From positions 16,910,632 to 16,974,631 of the forward strand of contig NC_060885.1 in assembly GCF_014805685.1 (NCBI RefSeq): 64,000 bases of DNA. Direction: 5' to 3'. The notes beneath the pieces were generated by a model. That model saw only the letters and a list, made by a program, of their open reading frames with translations, was not told the DNA's origin and made no database searches. Below are positions 25,964-49,821 of the stretch, piece after piece. The stretch's first letter is position 1, and the number at the start of each line of letters is the position of its first letter. Origin of the DNA: Silurus meridionalis. Its lineage: Eukaryota > Chordata > Actinopteri > Siluriformes > Siluridae. Position numbers and translations under genes: made by a program.

Positions 25964-26721
25964 GAATTCATATGCAACAACTGAACATAGTTTAAATACA
26001 GTAAATTAAACATTTTCCCTAGCTTGTGATTTGAGTCAGAAACATTGTACCATGTGTGAAAGGAGGTTACACTCAAACAAATGCACAGGCAAACAAACGC
26101 ATGTGCACAAGAGGGCTCTATTTTTTAGCAATTATCAAAATTTATCCTTAAAAAAAAAAAAAACTTTTATCAGTTCCATTCCTTCAGGGGTTGAAAAAAA
26201 TATATACATTTCCTGTGCATCACTACTGTAACTCTTGTTGGGTGAGAGTAGAAAGAGGAGAAGAAGAAAAAAACAATTTTGATTTTCAAACCTTTATAAC
26301 CTGCATAAATTACAGTATACAGTAACAAAAAATACTAACACAAGTAAGGTTTGCTGGAAGCACTCTTAAAATGGACAGTAATGTTTCGACTACTTTGATA
26401 AAGATAAACAACGAAAATAGGTGCTATTGGAGGGGCATGTGTGCTCTGAGTATTTTTTTTTCTCCCACACTGCATAATAAAAAAACTAAATCAGCAGAGA
26501 TCACATTATGATGACTCAAAAGATGGAGCAAATCAATTCTCTATAGTGGTACCTTCCTTTAGCTGATTGAAAACATCTGGAGATATTCGAAGCAGTAATG
26601 CTGAAATGTGTGCAGCCAAAATGCTGCCATGCAGTTAACTGAACGACCTGAACATACAGACAAGTAGCCGTCCACATCCATACGCTCTACTACACATAGC
26701 ACACCAGAGGTAAACTGATCA

Positions 26722-36980
<10,259 letters not shown>

Positions 36981-38060
36981 GTGCTTACATTAAGTGCAAA
37001 ATAAAATACAAATAGACGCACGTGACAGTGTCTTCTTTTATATACGTTATAATACCCGATATGCCTGGAAAACACCATGCAAACTTCACGATCATCAATG
37101 TAAACAGTTTAAGCTGATTTGTTTTTCTAATGTGACAATACATAATGTATAACACGCACACATTCTGATTTGGGAAAGTGACTGACCAAAGATTAATTTT
37201 CTGGAATTTATTTCTTTATTTGTTTGTTTTTATTTTATTGTTTTAAGACAACCGTAAAATTAATAATTAACAGTCTCTGTCTGTTTTATCCCCGTTTCCT
37301 TAACAGCTCATCTCTGATGGTTTGGGTGGAAAAGATGATTCCTTAATAATACGCAAATATGAAACCATTGTGTTTTTTAAATATGAAAACGGCTTTAATT
37401 CACAATTTTTTTATCTGTTAAAAAGGTCCTTACAGCCCAAACCATCTTCATGGGTTAGTCACTAATCCGGGTTGCCAGATCTTTATAATTCAGCATTTAA
37501 AACCTGACCAGATGTAGATATAGGAAACAAAACTAATTCTAGGTTTTGAACAAAACAGTCTAGTCTGGCTGTTGCAAATAATAGATGAACGCAAAATTCA
37601 GCATTCAAGATAGCTTTAAGTGAAGGGAATGTATTCAAGTGGAAGAAAAAGCTTCACAATGATCATGAATGGTCTCTTTCTTAAAACTAATTTTAATTCA
37701 TTCCTAAAACCCAATTCCACTTTTCGCACATCAGGCTCAAAATCATTGCAGCTTTATATTTAAAAGAAGTGCCATACAGCTAAACCTTTAATTACAACAT
37801 TCAATGAAATACAGTATTTACAGTGGTTATGGCTCAATGCATGCTCAGGTGTTGGTCACTTCCATAATATATTTTGTTTAGATTATTTATTAGTATATAG
37901 CATATTGGCTGAAGGACAAGAGTTGGACAATTGTGTGGTTGAAATTTCTTTCACAGCGAAAACAAAAGTCAAGGAAAGGAAGGTTTTATAAGAACTTAAA
38001 TAAAGTACACTCAAATAATATGCATTAATCAAGAAAAAAAAAAAGAAAATGTCTCCAAAA
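36981..38060. other. Intergenic DNA, nothing recognised
   Basis: AT-rich sequence upstream of hif1an, without an ORF or repeat that I can name. Confidence 0.5.
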
Positions 38061-38079
38061 CATAAAAATAGAAACAGAA

Positions 38080-38707
38080 ACCTACTTCATCATTACTTGC
38101 AAAAATATAAGCCAAGGAGCCAGTTTAGCAAATGCAGTGATTTCTATTACAGAATCATTACTGTTTTAAATGCAGTGCTGCCTGAGGGCCCTGAGATCAC
38201 AGGCATGCAATATGAATTTTTGAAACTTTTGATGATATTATGTACTGGAAATAATTAGATATTCAGCTGTTTTGCAACTTTATGTTGAGGAACATTATTC
38301 TGAATTTGTTCCACAATTTGTAGACATGGTCTTTCACAGATTGGTGAAGCTCTGCCCATCTTTACTTTTAAGAGACTCTGCCTCTCTAAGATACAATATT
38401 TATACCAATCATCTTACTGATCTGTTGCCAATGAACCTAATTAGTTGCAAAATGTTTAATAACAAGCACTTTTTCCAGATTTTTTTTTTTTGCCCCGTCC
38501 CGACTTTTTTGAGACGCGTTGCAACCATCAAATTCTCAATCGGCTTCTTTATTCCTTAAAATGTATTTCTCAGTTTAAACATTTTAAATGTTTTCTATTT
38601 TCTAATGTAAATAAAATATGGGTTTATGAGATATGCAGGTTAATTTCATTCTGTTTTTATTTACAATTTTTACAGTGTCCAACCTTTTTTGGAGTTGGGG
38701 TTGTAAA
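38080..38707 (-). mobile_element. Non-autonomous Tc1/mariner-like element remnant
   Basis: The + strand matches, from memory, a very abundant fish repeat: GGTGAAGCTCTGCCCATCTT, GAGACTCTGCCTCTCTAAGA, AAATATGGGTTTATGAGAT and a terminus TTGGAGTTGGGGTTGTA. The minus strand of 38160-38400 weakly reads as a helix-turn-helix transposase piece (KVAKTLNI-like HTH context) with internal deletions. The limits are approximate. Confidence 0.65.
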
Positions 38708-38958
38708 TCATTTATTGATTTTTTTCTGTTTGTAGCAGTAGCTTTAGAAAGAGAGTAGTCATGTCATGTTCCAGTTAAGGGGATTTCCAGTTAAAAAACA
38801 GTAGCATAACATATTCCTATATTTATTATAATTATTACATTTGAAATAATAATGGTACTTGTGTCAAGTTTACCATAAAGCATATGCGGGTTTGTTGATA
38901 GGGAAAGTGCTAGAGCCAGTAGAATAAGCACTAACACAGTTGATGAATCATGTGATGA

Positions 38959-38961
<3 letters not shown>

Positions 38962-39034
<73 letters not shown>
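38962..39034. repeat. (TA)n microsatellite
   Basis: About 36 TA units, framed by ACTA and TAGTGTA. Confidence 0.95.
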
Positions 39035-39038
<4 letters not shown>

Positions 39039-41995
39039 TATGTGGCCTGGACCTAGATTCCTGGCCTAAATAATAGTGCTAGACTGGCCCTGACTTATAC
39101 CTCTTATTACTGATGGTAAAGCTTGATATATCTAAGCTTTGATCATTCAGTTCACTTACAAATAAGATTCAAAATGTTCATGTAGGTCAGTTAAGCTATA
39201 TAGTCCATGACAAACCTTTTCACCAAAACAGGCTTAGTTCAGTGTTCGAGTGACTCTATTTTGTTTTGATTTATTTGATTCACTATATTGTCCTCAAACA
39301 TTGTTTAGGCAACAGATTAAGCTTATTATGTAGATAATTTTTCTGTATAAGTTTATACAGATACTCACACACACACAGTGGGAATGCAAAGGTCTGAGAC
39401 CACTAGTGAACATGCTTTTGCTCAGGATTCAGGACTCTTTTTCAATTTAACACAATAGATTTTATTATAAATGATATTCTGTGAATAGTGAAATGATTCG
39501 TAAAAAATATATATATTAGAGTAGCTTTATTTTACATGAATTTTAGATTTCATGTTCCATTTTTAATGACAGTGTGCACTTACACTGACACAGATTTCAC
39601 AAGCTTGTATAAAAACTGATCGTCCATTTTAGACTTTAGACATTTTTAGTGTCATCTGAACGCATGCTTCAATGGAAGCAATAAGGCTTAAAATCTTTTA
39701 AATCCGTTTGTATAAAAGATTAACATGGTCCGCATCACAAATGTGCTTACATTTACACAGCCTAGAAAGCATATAACATCTTCAATGCTGAACAGCCAAG
39801 ATTCTGCATCTCATTTTGATTGTTTTTGTTTTCTATATTCTGTTTAATTACAGTTTTAAATGCAAAATATTTGTATGATAAGCAAAATGAAGACTGTCGT
39901 GTCTTGAATTTTCTTATCATACAAAACGCAGGGTGATGTTCAATAAGATTTAAAATAGTTGTAGTCTGATATTAATATTAGTATTATTATATATTAGATA
40001 GTGATACTGGCATTTTCCTTCAGTTCACCAGCAGATGGAACTGTAGCACAACTCTCACATATTGACATATACCATGTGCCTTCGTTCAAGTCTAAATCTT
40101 TTTGCAGTTTTTTTAGATATCACTTAAACCTCATACTTTAATAGAAGTTAAAAAAAAAGTGAGACTTAGAATCCTAACAGTTTAGCGACATATCATATAT
40201 ACATATTATATAACTACATTGTCTTTATATTACCGTAAATACTGCCTCATATAAATCAATTTTCATGAAAAATGTACAAATGTAAATCACACATTATGTG
40301 TGAGCACATGCTGAGGTTTAGAGTTTGTAATGCTTTTAATTGCTATAAAGGGAATTTTACTGATTTCAATGGAATCTGCAAAAGTCACTGTCTCTATTCA
40401 TATGTTTTGCCTTCTATTGATTGTATGTTATCTCTAATGGAGACCAGTAGAACGCCTGTGCCAACTTGAACACCACATAGTGGAACCTACTGGTCGCCAA
40501 TATGCACCATTAAGATTACGCACACAGATTTCGGGAAGTTTCTACAATAGTTTCATTGGCTTGATGTTAATTGTTTAATGGTGTACACTAACGCACTACA
40601 GAAATTAAACCCATTTGGTAATCGTTTTACTAGATACAATTTGAATGTCTGTAATAGTATTTCTAGTGGAATTCGTTAAAACGTGTGTGATGGTTTCTAT
40701 CGGAAAATGTGTGTAATTTACGACGGAGATTACACGGCGTGTTCGGGCTAATATGGGATTAAAAAAAAACAGAGTTGGAAAGGAAGGAACGGAGAAAATC
40801 CGATTTAAAAACTCAGAATTTTCAAGTTGTAAATCGACATTTTCAAGTTTAAAACTTACAAAGAACCAAATGCACATCTTAAAAAGATTACGAGAAAGAA
40901 TTTACGAGAAGAAATTTTAATTTTTCCAGTTTAAAACTCGAGAATTTCCAGTAAAATGATCTGTTGATTCTGGGATAACATAAGTATTTCCTTGTTGCTA
41001 AATCAAAAGGAAAAGTAAAGTTTGATTCAATCTTTCACTCCAGGCTTTACCATGTGTCTAAACAAGAATCTTCATCAGTCATTTTATTGTTTCCTCTCAG
41101 CACATCCTACTGACTCTGCACCTCTCTATTGGTGCTGTGTGTCCAAAGCTCCTAAGCCACAAATCCCATTAGTTAAGGTTTAACAGAACTTTTATATGTA
41201 ATCCATCCTTTGAAGGTTTTATTATGACTTTATGTGATGGAAGAAATAATTTGCTAAATTGTGTTTATATTTTACATAAGTATAAATCAAAATGAAGATC
41301 AGGATCAAGTATATATCAAAATAATTCTGAAATGAGACTTGACAATTACATTTCTATAGACAAGCATTGTGTCTATATTTTATTTCCTCTACAAGATTCA
41401 ACATTTTTAAGTGGCACAAATACAGTATATTAGCCTGTGTCCCAGAAACATAGAAGAAGTCACAAAGAATGATTAATGGTTCAGTGATTTTGGAAATGCA
41501 CACTGTTTTTCTGAACCACGTGAGGAAATTTAGACCTAGATGCATGCACAGCTCCTAATTTTGTTATGTGGAAACATCCTATAAAGTGTCACACTGCAAA
41601 TCACAAGTGGCAAGACACACCCAAAGTAGAAATTAGGTTTAGCAATAAAGGTACATTTACTGAACTCACACCATTTAACCATTAAATACCAAGCTAAGCA
41701 GCTTTAATGTATAGTTGTGAAGACAAAGATGTGATGTCATTACATTTGTGTTTTTTTTTTATATTCTGCCTACGTAATGCAACATCATTTTAATTGAAAT
41801 ATTTTATTTTACATGTTTAAAAGCTTTCTAATGATGGTGTTTTAATTTGATTTCTTTAATGACCCTAAATAGCAAACACATTTAATAACTTATTTTAATA
41901 GACCTAATATTATAAAAATAATAATAATAAAAAAAAACCTTGCAGACAAGTGAACTGATAAAACATTAATTCATTCATAATTTATTCAGGTGACT
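39035..41995. other. Intergenic DNA, nothing recognised
   Basis: AT-rich text. Open frames (for example 40272-40469, 40605-40877) carry no domains. The sequence around 40660-40950 is more complex but unidentified. Confidence 0.5.
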
Positions 41996-41999
41996 AAAT

Positions 42000-42760
42000 T
42001 TAACTTGGACAGGAGGAATCCTAAATCAGCTGGAGGCAAGAGGATGCAAATAAGATCAGCAAGGTGCTCCAATGACAAGACTCTAAGTAAAGCAGACTGT
42101 GCTTTACATGCATTAATTCATCACTTAGTGTAGATTTAATTAGGCTTTTTAATCGGATATCACTTTTGCTGAGCCTCAGTTTTTTGTCATTGCATGCTAC
42201 AGTAGGGCTGGCACTTCTGCAGGTGGGATGGAAGCTGGCAAGTATTTGTTTATGAACCCTCCTTGTCTAGGTACAATACTTGAACTAACTTCTATTCATC
42301 AAATAGTGTGAATCCATGCAAAGCCTTTTCCCAAAGTCCCTTTGAAGGCAACAGGCCATTGAAGGAGGAGGAGAGAGGGATTAGCTTCTTCAGCAGTGGT
42401 GCATTACCGAGGGAGCTGATTAGCTCGCCATTCATTGTTAAATCGAGCAAAGGAAGGCCCTAGAGGAGTGAAAGGAGCCAAATAGGTGGGCTTGGAATAA
42501 AACATCCACAGGAAGCCCAATACAGGCCACATGAAGTTTCCCAACATTTTTTCCCCCAAGATGATGGCGTGAAAAGGAGATTAGCATACAAAATTAGAAG
42601 CAAGATAATTTGAGGGGCGACTTGGTCCATGTTTTCCCTCTGTCTCGACAAAGTTAATTAAACCAGTATTAAACAGTAAAGAAACATCCAAGTGCCAAGG
42701 CGTTGGGAGCTCTTTGAGGATTACTTAGATAGAAAAAAAGGGCATTTGAATAGAAGAAAT
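42000..42760. promoter_or_regulatory. Candidate enhancer block 3' of wnt8b
   Basis: About 750 bp of complex, non-repetitive sequence with no coding potential. It is dense in ATTA/TAAT cores (GGGATTAGCTTC near 42379, GAGCTGATTAGCTCG near 42413 with a palindromic GAGCT...AGCTC frame, GTTAATTAAACC near 42652) and has an octamer-like ATGCAAAT (42045). The texture fits a conserved developmental enhancer, and wnt8b is the nearest developmental gene, 0.9 kb away. This is inference. Confidence 0.35.
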
Positions 42761-43637
42761 TGAGAGAGGTGTGAAGGAAGGAAGACTATAATTAAAACTT
42801 TTTTCTCATTGTTACGTTGCCCCAGGGTTATCTGATACTAAATCCAAAAAAGAATTAGCTAGTCTACATGGCATGCTTAAAATATGCAATCCTGGTAAAA
42901 AAAAAATCTATAGTAGTAAGTAATTATATAGGAACAGTTTAAATAAAAAATTAGCAATGTATACATGTATGTACTCTGGATCTGTATGGAGTATTCAATT
43001 TGATATTTTTAGGTAGATTCAAGATTTACCAGATTACCCCTAACCACTATGAACCAGTTTTTGTGACCAAATACATGAGCGTACCATTCCTATTTATATA
43101 GTACATACTTACCAATTAATAATCATTTTTAAAAAGTTATGAATTATGAAAAGACACATTACATATCTTTAATCGTAAACGTTACGGGACATAATATGAA
43201 ATAAACAAAAAACTATCCAGCAAAACACTACTACATATATGAAATAAATTAACAATATACAAAGTGCTTCATCTTATTTACAGATCATTTACAGAGAGTG
43301 TGATTATTATCCCCATAAGACAACACCATAACATGTAATTGTTGGTGTTTTTTCTTTTCAGATTCAGATGTAATATAATAGCAAGAATACTGAGATAAAG
43401 TTCTGGTGCTGGAATTCTGGGAGACATTCTTTTTTAAAGAATGTCTCATTCATAGTCTAGTGAACCCTATTTTATGATTAAATATAGTTTTCAGTGCTAT
43501 TTAATATTTGATATTTATTATTTGTTTGTGTATTGTATGTGTTCTTTTTCAATGTCAGTGTTTTTAATTGCTAAGTCAAAACTCAGGTTGAATATATTAA
43601 AGATTACACTGTCATTTTTAATCCTTAAAAAAACACT
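42761..43637. other. wnt8b 3' flank / 3' UTR
   Basis: AT-rich DNA just past the wnt8b stop. It includes a perfect 12-bp hairpin at 43421-43447 and AT-rich TTTATT words near 43515 that could serve as a minus-strand AATAAA. Confidence 0.4.
43421..43447 (-). repeat. Perfect 12-bp hairpin in the wnt8b 3' region
   Basis: GAGACATTCTTT and its exact reverse complement are separated by three T. It lies about 190 bp past the wnt8b stop, so it is probably in the 3' UTR. Confidence 0.85.
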
Positions 43638-46617
43638 TTAGTGCTTCTTCTTTAAACGGAGACTTTTCCCTCGACTTGCGCTATCGTTCTTAACCTGCTT
43701 GGCTCGCACACAATAGTACTTGGTGACAGTCTTGCGGCATTGCTCACATTTCACCGCACAACACCAGTGGAATTTGCAGTTGCAGCTGGATACAGTCTCT
43801 GCCCTGCGTTCCTCCACAGCCAGGCCACAGTCACTGCATAGTCGCTTGCAGCTACGTTTCTCCCACTTACTCAGATTTTTGCCCTTTTTCAAGCACTCAC
43901 GGCCTTCTGTGCCTGGAAGGCCTAGGGTACGGTTCTCAACGCAGTAATCAGGAGAATCCTCCAGGTGCACCAGCTCCTTGCGAGAGATGGAGCTGAATGT
44001 CTCAGTGACAGCCCCGCGACTGGCTGCACTGTTACCTGCACCACGCAGGAGGTCCACCTTAATGGCACGATAGTACTTCTCTTTTAGGTAGTTGCCCACT
44101 TCTCGAAATTCAGGCAACTGAAGCCAGCAGGTCTGGGTGGTGCAGCTGCCGGATACACCATGGCATTTACACGTCCTTTGCATGGTCCCTTTCACAGCCT
44201 GGTGTAAGAAAAGATCACAAATGATAGAAATGTCTAATGTGCTTCAAAAAAGAATGCATCACTCTTAACCAGCAATTCAATAACAAACATTTTTGAGCAT
44301 TGTTCATTCTCTAATTTCAGCATTTGTACCCTTTTCCATATCTTAAAGACACTTGAATTTAAATTGATCATTTCTCAAGATACCACACAATGAACCTATT
44401 ATTGGACAGACTATATCCAAAACATCCACTTGACAAAAAAAAAGGAATTCATTTGAATAAAGAAAAGCAGGTTCAAGGTTCAAGCTTGGGTGTTTCTCTT
44501 TTTCTACTTTTGTGCCTTCACAATATATCTTGACTTCAGATGAAACAAACATCTGTCATTTGAAAGGAAGCATCTCTTTTCTCATGGAGGTATTTGCTCT
44601 TGATAGGAGGCAGAATCAAGGTTTCACAGCGAGCCGAATTGTTCAGCACAGGAAAGGGGAGTATTTATTTAGCAAGGCCATTGTCAACATGTTTTCTGCC
44701 ATGGGCAGACCCAATGGTTAATCCATTCAGGATGAAATGAAAAAGAATTCTTTTGCATTTTTTTTTTAGTTACAATGATGCTCCAGGTGCCATAGTGAGC
44801 TGACAAAACCTGCAGACGGGGTACTGGCAGGAAAAACAAAGCTCTTCAGCTGCATGGATGTGATGCCTGTGGCTCTCTCAAGTGCAACAAAGACCAACAT
44901 AAATGTAAGATCCTTATTGCTAGAATAAAACTAAATGCTTATTCGAGAAGCAACAGAATACAGGACCTTTGCAACGTGTGGCCCCCTAGGTCTTCTAATT
45001 AAGCTCGCACCACTGATCCCAAGAATCTTGAGTTGAGGTCTTGTCATAAAGGACATTCACAGGCTGTAAATAGGCCCATCTGGTACAGCGCAAACACTGT
45101 TGGGGGAATGAGTGGCACCTTGCTTATAAGGCCATGAATGAAACTCTTGGGTGGTAAGCGATCACTGGAAGCACTAAAATGATTCAAAAGGCACTTTAAA
45201 TTCTGTTGGTGGCCAGGAGAACTGAATATGTTTCAAGTCCCATCTTGTAGTGCAGGACTAAATCCCCCACTCTAGCAAACTATCTCTAGCACCCTCTCAT
45301 AGGGTAAAGTCCGTGGGAGAAACCAGAGAAGCCTTCTTTAATATTCAGGATACCTTGCGTCCAGCTTCATTGTTGTGCAGGTTCATGGCAGCACGTGCAT
45401 CCTGCCCAGTTTCTAATGCATCCACAAACTGTTTAGAGATGGCCTCACCAAAGCCCACATTATCACTGCAGCCTCCCCACAACCAGCCTTGACCACCTGA
45501 AACATAACCACAATTTCAATATAATACCACACAAACTAGTAGCATGTACATCTCTTGTGATAGTTAAGCAAATGCAAAAAAATAAAATATGTGCCCAATG
45601 TTCCTATAAGGAGAACCTGGGATGATCTCCAGACCATTCACACCATTCACACTGGCTGTCATTGTGTACAACATAGTGTTCTTATTTATAGTACATGTAT
45701 GTACCTCGTTGACCGTTCCTGGTGTCATCACAGCCACAATTATCAAAGTCACCCAAGCTGCAGTTCCTTGTGAGAGTGTACATAACCCCAGCAGAACTGA
45801 TGGCATGTACAAATGCCGTCTCCCGAGTTGCTGCAAAGAGAAATGGAATTGAAATTATCTTATTTTTGAGTACTTATTTTTGTGCCCAGCATGACCTACA
45901 CGATCACTTACATTTCTCTGCATTTCCCTGTAAGTACAGAAAAGATATTAAATACTATTTATGACTGCGCATGGGTTTGTTTGTTGAATGAAACAGTGAA
46001 GCGCACAGTTGGCATAAGCTCAGCAGTCTCTCAATTAGGCAGGGGTCGGCACTAGACTGGGTCAGGTTTCTTTTTAGCACTTGAAGAATTCCCTGTGAAA
46101 GGAATCTAAGGCAAACCTTTGACCCACACCCTTCAGATTAAGAGGACATCCATTTCACTCCCTCATGCTGCCTCACAATAGCATCTAGGTGGCTTTCTAT
46201 TTGCTCACCTACACGCAAAGTTTGACTGAGTGGAGAAAAATATATATGTGGCTACAGTAAACAGTGTTCAAAAAGTTTTGAATCAGTTTACTATGACCGA
46301 ATGTTGTTTCTGTAATAGATAAATTACACCATATACTAGCACATTGGATTGTCAAATACAGTTACATTTATTAAATGTACTGGGACAAACAAAACAAGTA
46401 TTTTTATTTCAATTACACACACTTACCACTTCTGAGACCACTGTGGGTGGAAAGCTGAAGGGCTCGTTCTGGACAGTTCCAGCGCTCCCACGCAAACTGA
46501 TACTTGCATTCCTCAATCCCACTCTGAGCGCCTGCAGCTACGCTACTGGAATAGATCAGGTAAGCCTGCAAAAGCAGAAATACTTAAACAATTTGATCCT
46601 TTTAACACCCACACTGA

Positions 46618-46691
<74 letters not shown>

Positions 46692-48191
46692 TTGATTTAA
46701 CCTTTTGCAGGCACAAATGATCTCATGTTATTCATCAATCAAGATCAAAAGTGGTTTTGTTTACTGAAACTGCTCCATGCAGAACAGCTGAACCTCTCAC
46801 AATGTAAATAAGTTTAATTGGAATAAAAACTTAAGGACAAAAATTGTGAGTTGTAGTCTTTCCTAATATCAGATAATGTGCTGTGAGGGTAAAAAAATGT
46901 CACTGGCATGCACCATTTGTAGTGTAATCATTCCTCCTAAAATAATGATCTACTTAAATCAGTGATGAGATATATTGGTACTTTGATTTTAGATAAAGAT
47001 CAAAAGGAAGTTAGCTTACTTTTGGGCCAGTCATCAGGAAATTATTCACTGACCTGGAACACAGAGCAATAGTGTTAGCTCTTCCTATGTCCAACAATTT
47101 TCTACACAAAATGTTAAAAGGTTGCATTTTGTGCAAATGATGTCCATCAAACAAACAAAAAATAATAGTCATCCTTTTATTTTTCAGATTTATATTATAT
47201 ACAGTACATGAAAAGCATTTATGATACCATGTCGATTTCTTAAATGTATACAATTATTTAAATGCAATATGTACACATTAATAAAAAATAATCTTGTCAT
47301 AAAAATCTTAATCTGAATAAAAAGCTGTGTATGTGTATGTGTATGACATGTAACTAAGTTGGATAGAAAATGTGTTATAATTAATAGACCACATTAAGAA
47401 ATATGGTTAAATACAGTTATAAAGCCTATAAATAGAAACGTTATTAGAAAACACAAATGTTTGTTTGTTTGTTTGTTTGTACTATTAATATACATGCCTA
47501 TTCAATTATATTTGCCATCTGTTAGGCTGAATGCAGAAAAGAAAATGTCTTCAAACAGAAAATACATGAAAGCACACTTTCTGAACATGCATTAAGGTTC
47601 TAATTTGTAAAATATGTTAAATACGTTTATATAATTATTATTATAATTATGATTATTTTTTATTAGTAATATTATTGTTATTGTTATTATAATATTGACA
47701 AAAACCTGGTTATAAAGAAACCAGGCAAACATTTCACTATTCTCCATGGTCATCACAAATTGAGAAATTTAAATAAAAATGTTTTGCTTTGAAATAAAAA
47801 GAAATATCAAATATCACAGAGGTCATTAAATAACAGATCATTCTGACCACTGCACCAGAAGAATCAGCTATATCAGATATACAATCAGGTATAACATATG
47901 AGGAATAAAACCAAATGGATTTAGATCAGCTACAAAATCGTTTAAATGCAAAAATCGTTCCAACAAGTTCAATGATTGATGAATGCAATATCTTTTATTT
48001 TTTTTAGTTTTTTTATTGAATAAAACCGTTGTACTTATTAATTGGATTGAAAGTGACAGTACTTTTTTTTTTGCTTTGTTTTTTGTTACTATCATATGTT
48101 AAAGTGTAAAAGTAACTTACCAGCTGCAGCACGATTTCATGTGAACCATTAAGATGAAAATGTAATAATAAACGTCCAAATGGATGAACAT
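43638..48191 (-). CDS. wnt8b: Wnt-8b secreted signalling protein
   Basis: Coding exons (transcription order): 48191-48121, 47053-47020, 46565-46427, 45830-45705, 45496-45354, 44198-43638. Phases close to 357 residues (human 351 from memory). The product is a lipid-modified ligand acting through Frizzled/LRP5-6, with family roles in forebrain and hypothalamic patterning. Seen: a hydrophobic N-terminal signal ([12 protein letters not shown]), the [20 protein letters not shown] block, the Wnt hallmark [10 protein letters not shown] with the acylated Ser (last exon), and the Cys-rich C-terminal domain ending in [16 protein letters not shown]. The fit to WNT8B over WNT8A rests on the [11 protein letters not shown] block, the intron pattern and the SCD/HIF1AN neighbourhood. 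The second coding exon is only 34 nt. Intron 3 holds no repeat of note; the intron after the 139-nt exon's upstream side carries (CA)n at 46618-46682. Confidence 0.96.
46618..46682. repeat. (CA)n microsatellite
   Basis: About 32 CA units in wnt8b intron 2. Confidence 0.95.
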
Positions 48192-48600
48192 CCTGAGAGC
48201 TCGCTGTTAAAGCCAGCTGTTAGGCTAGAAAACGGAATCAGGCGCAGTAGAGTCTATATAAGCTACAGGCAGCCTCTGAAATGGATCTGCTCTCATCCCA
48301 AACCGAGATTATCTGCTTAATTAAAGCCTTTTCCCCCCTTCTTAGCCTTTCAGCCAATCAGCACTATTGTGCCTAGCTGAGACTGAAATGATCAAAAGGG
48401 CACAGTGGTTTCCCCGGGGCCAAATAGCGGGGAAGAGCTCAGGGTGCCTTAACAGTTGGGGCGAATCCATATGAATTCGGACTGGAGATCGCTGATCTCC
48501 TCAAAAACTCTATTTAGTCAGTGTGATACAGTAGCCTGGGAACCAAGGATGCTCAAGGATTATCGCCCCGATCAAACGCCAAATGTTATTTCGATTCTTC
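48192..48600 (-). promoter_or_regulatory. wnt8b: Probable wnt8b promoter
   Basis: On the minus strand a TATA-like CTTATATAGAC lies at about 48254-48264, 65 nt before the ATG, so a start near 48230 and a short 5' UTR are likely. The next 300 bp are complex and GC-balanced. They hold ATCAAAAGG near 48391 (TCF/LEF-like), a CCAAT-type word in AGCCAATCAGC (48351, + strand) and GATCAAACG near 48571. Site functions are inferred from consensus words. Confidence 0.55.
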
Positions 48601-49177
48601 TCTGTTGAGGAAATTAGTGCACTTTATTTGTATTGATTTTTTTTCTTCAGTGCAGACTTTATATTCAATCATCCTTAATCCAGAACAACCTCATTCTGTA
48701 GAAATGGCTTTGCCTATAAATATAACAAATCACAAATCTGATCTAGGATTCGTGTGCTGAATGCGTCTAATACCGGACTCTATAATCTGCTGCAGAAGCT
48801 TTCAGAATAGACCAACTTTATCAGATGCAGGAGTGAAAAAGAGACAGATTTAAGAGGATGAAATGAATAGGAACGGTGCCGATCGATGTAATGAAATGAA
48901 CAGGTCATGACAACATTGTGTTTGCTCTCCTAATCCTGACAAACTCAAAGATCTTTTGTTGTAATCTTCAATAATCTCCCGTTTTTATCACAGCTCATGT
49001 TCGGTCTAATTTAAGATTAAGGAACGTTATTATAAAGAGATGCCTCTGGATTATGACCTGAAAGGGCCGGAAATAATTTTTCTTTTTTTCTAGGATAATG
49101 GTTAAGTCATGAATTTGCCCACCCACTAGTGATTTGATTCGCAAGTATAATCTGTAAATGAGTCAATTCTGCGACTA

Positions 49178-49237
<60 letters not shown>

Positions 49238-49816
49238 AAAAGTAAACTTGGTTTAACTAAACATGTGATGTACCCCATAGACTTCATAAACATGATAAAT
49301 CCACAGACGGGATTTAATTTTGAGCAATCTACAATTTTTGCAGTGACTGTGATATAAATAATAAATACTTTTTGTGCAGTCTAATTGTCAAATCAATGAT
49401 TATAAACGTGTGGCACAAACAACTTTATATATTTTTTAATTTCTATTATATTTTATTTCAGCATTATTATTTTTGTATATAATAAAAAATATATATTTTT
49501 ATTAATTACTAACAACAACACAAATTATTAGCTGAAGTATGAGCCATTTAAACAGTAATACAGTAATGGGGTGTATAAAGGGCACTGTTAAATTGCTGTA
49601 AAAGTTTTCATTAATGTTTTAAAATATATTAGGCTACATTAAAGTTCTGTACAATCGTATTATAGGATAAAATAAGCTCCTATAAAGTTTAAGTTTTGTA
49701 TTGTAATATATTTCAATAACACAATAATTTTTCGGAGGCAGAATATGACTGAGCTGACATGTCTTGTTTGGTGGTTCTGGGATTTGAGCAGATGAACTAA
49801 TTTATATACACTTGTT
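48601..49816. other. Intergenic DNA with (AAAG)n
   Basis: (AAAG)n occupies 49179-49239, about 15 units. The rest is AT-rich with no recognised element. Some conserved-looking text at 48840-49080 may belong to the wnt8b promoter domain. Confidence 0.55.
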
Positions 49817-49821
49817 CTACT

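Larger units (their letters stand above)
20550..26721. other. Tail-to-tail intergenic region and 3' UTRs (cuedc2 / hif1an)
   Basis: No further gene is seen in about 6.2 kb. The first part must hold the cuedc2 3' UTR; I found no convincing AATAAA close to the stop. The last part holds the hif1an 3' UTR. Contents include a long hairpin at 21187-21261, a small one at 24787-24827, a poly-T run at 24497-24514, and short AAT runs. Open frames here have no domains. Confidence 0.6.

Noticed and set aside
20550..26721. A mir-146 gene beside cuedc2 (neighbours in human)
   Set aside because: I looked for TGAGAACTGAATTCCA and its reverse complement in the window and found no match by eye.
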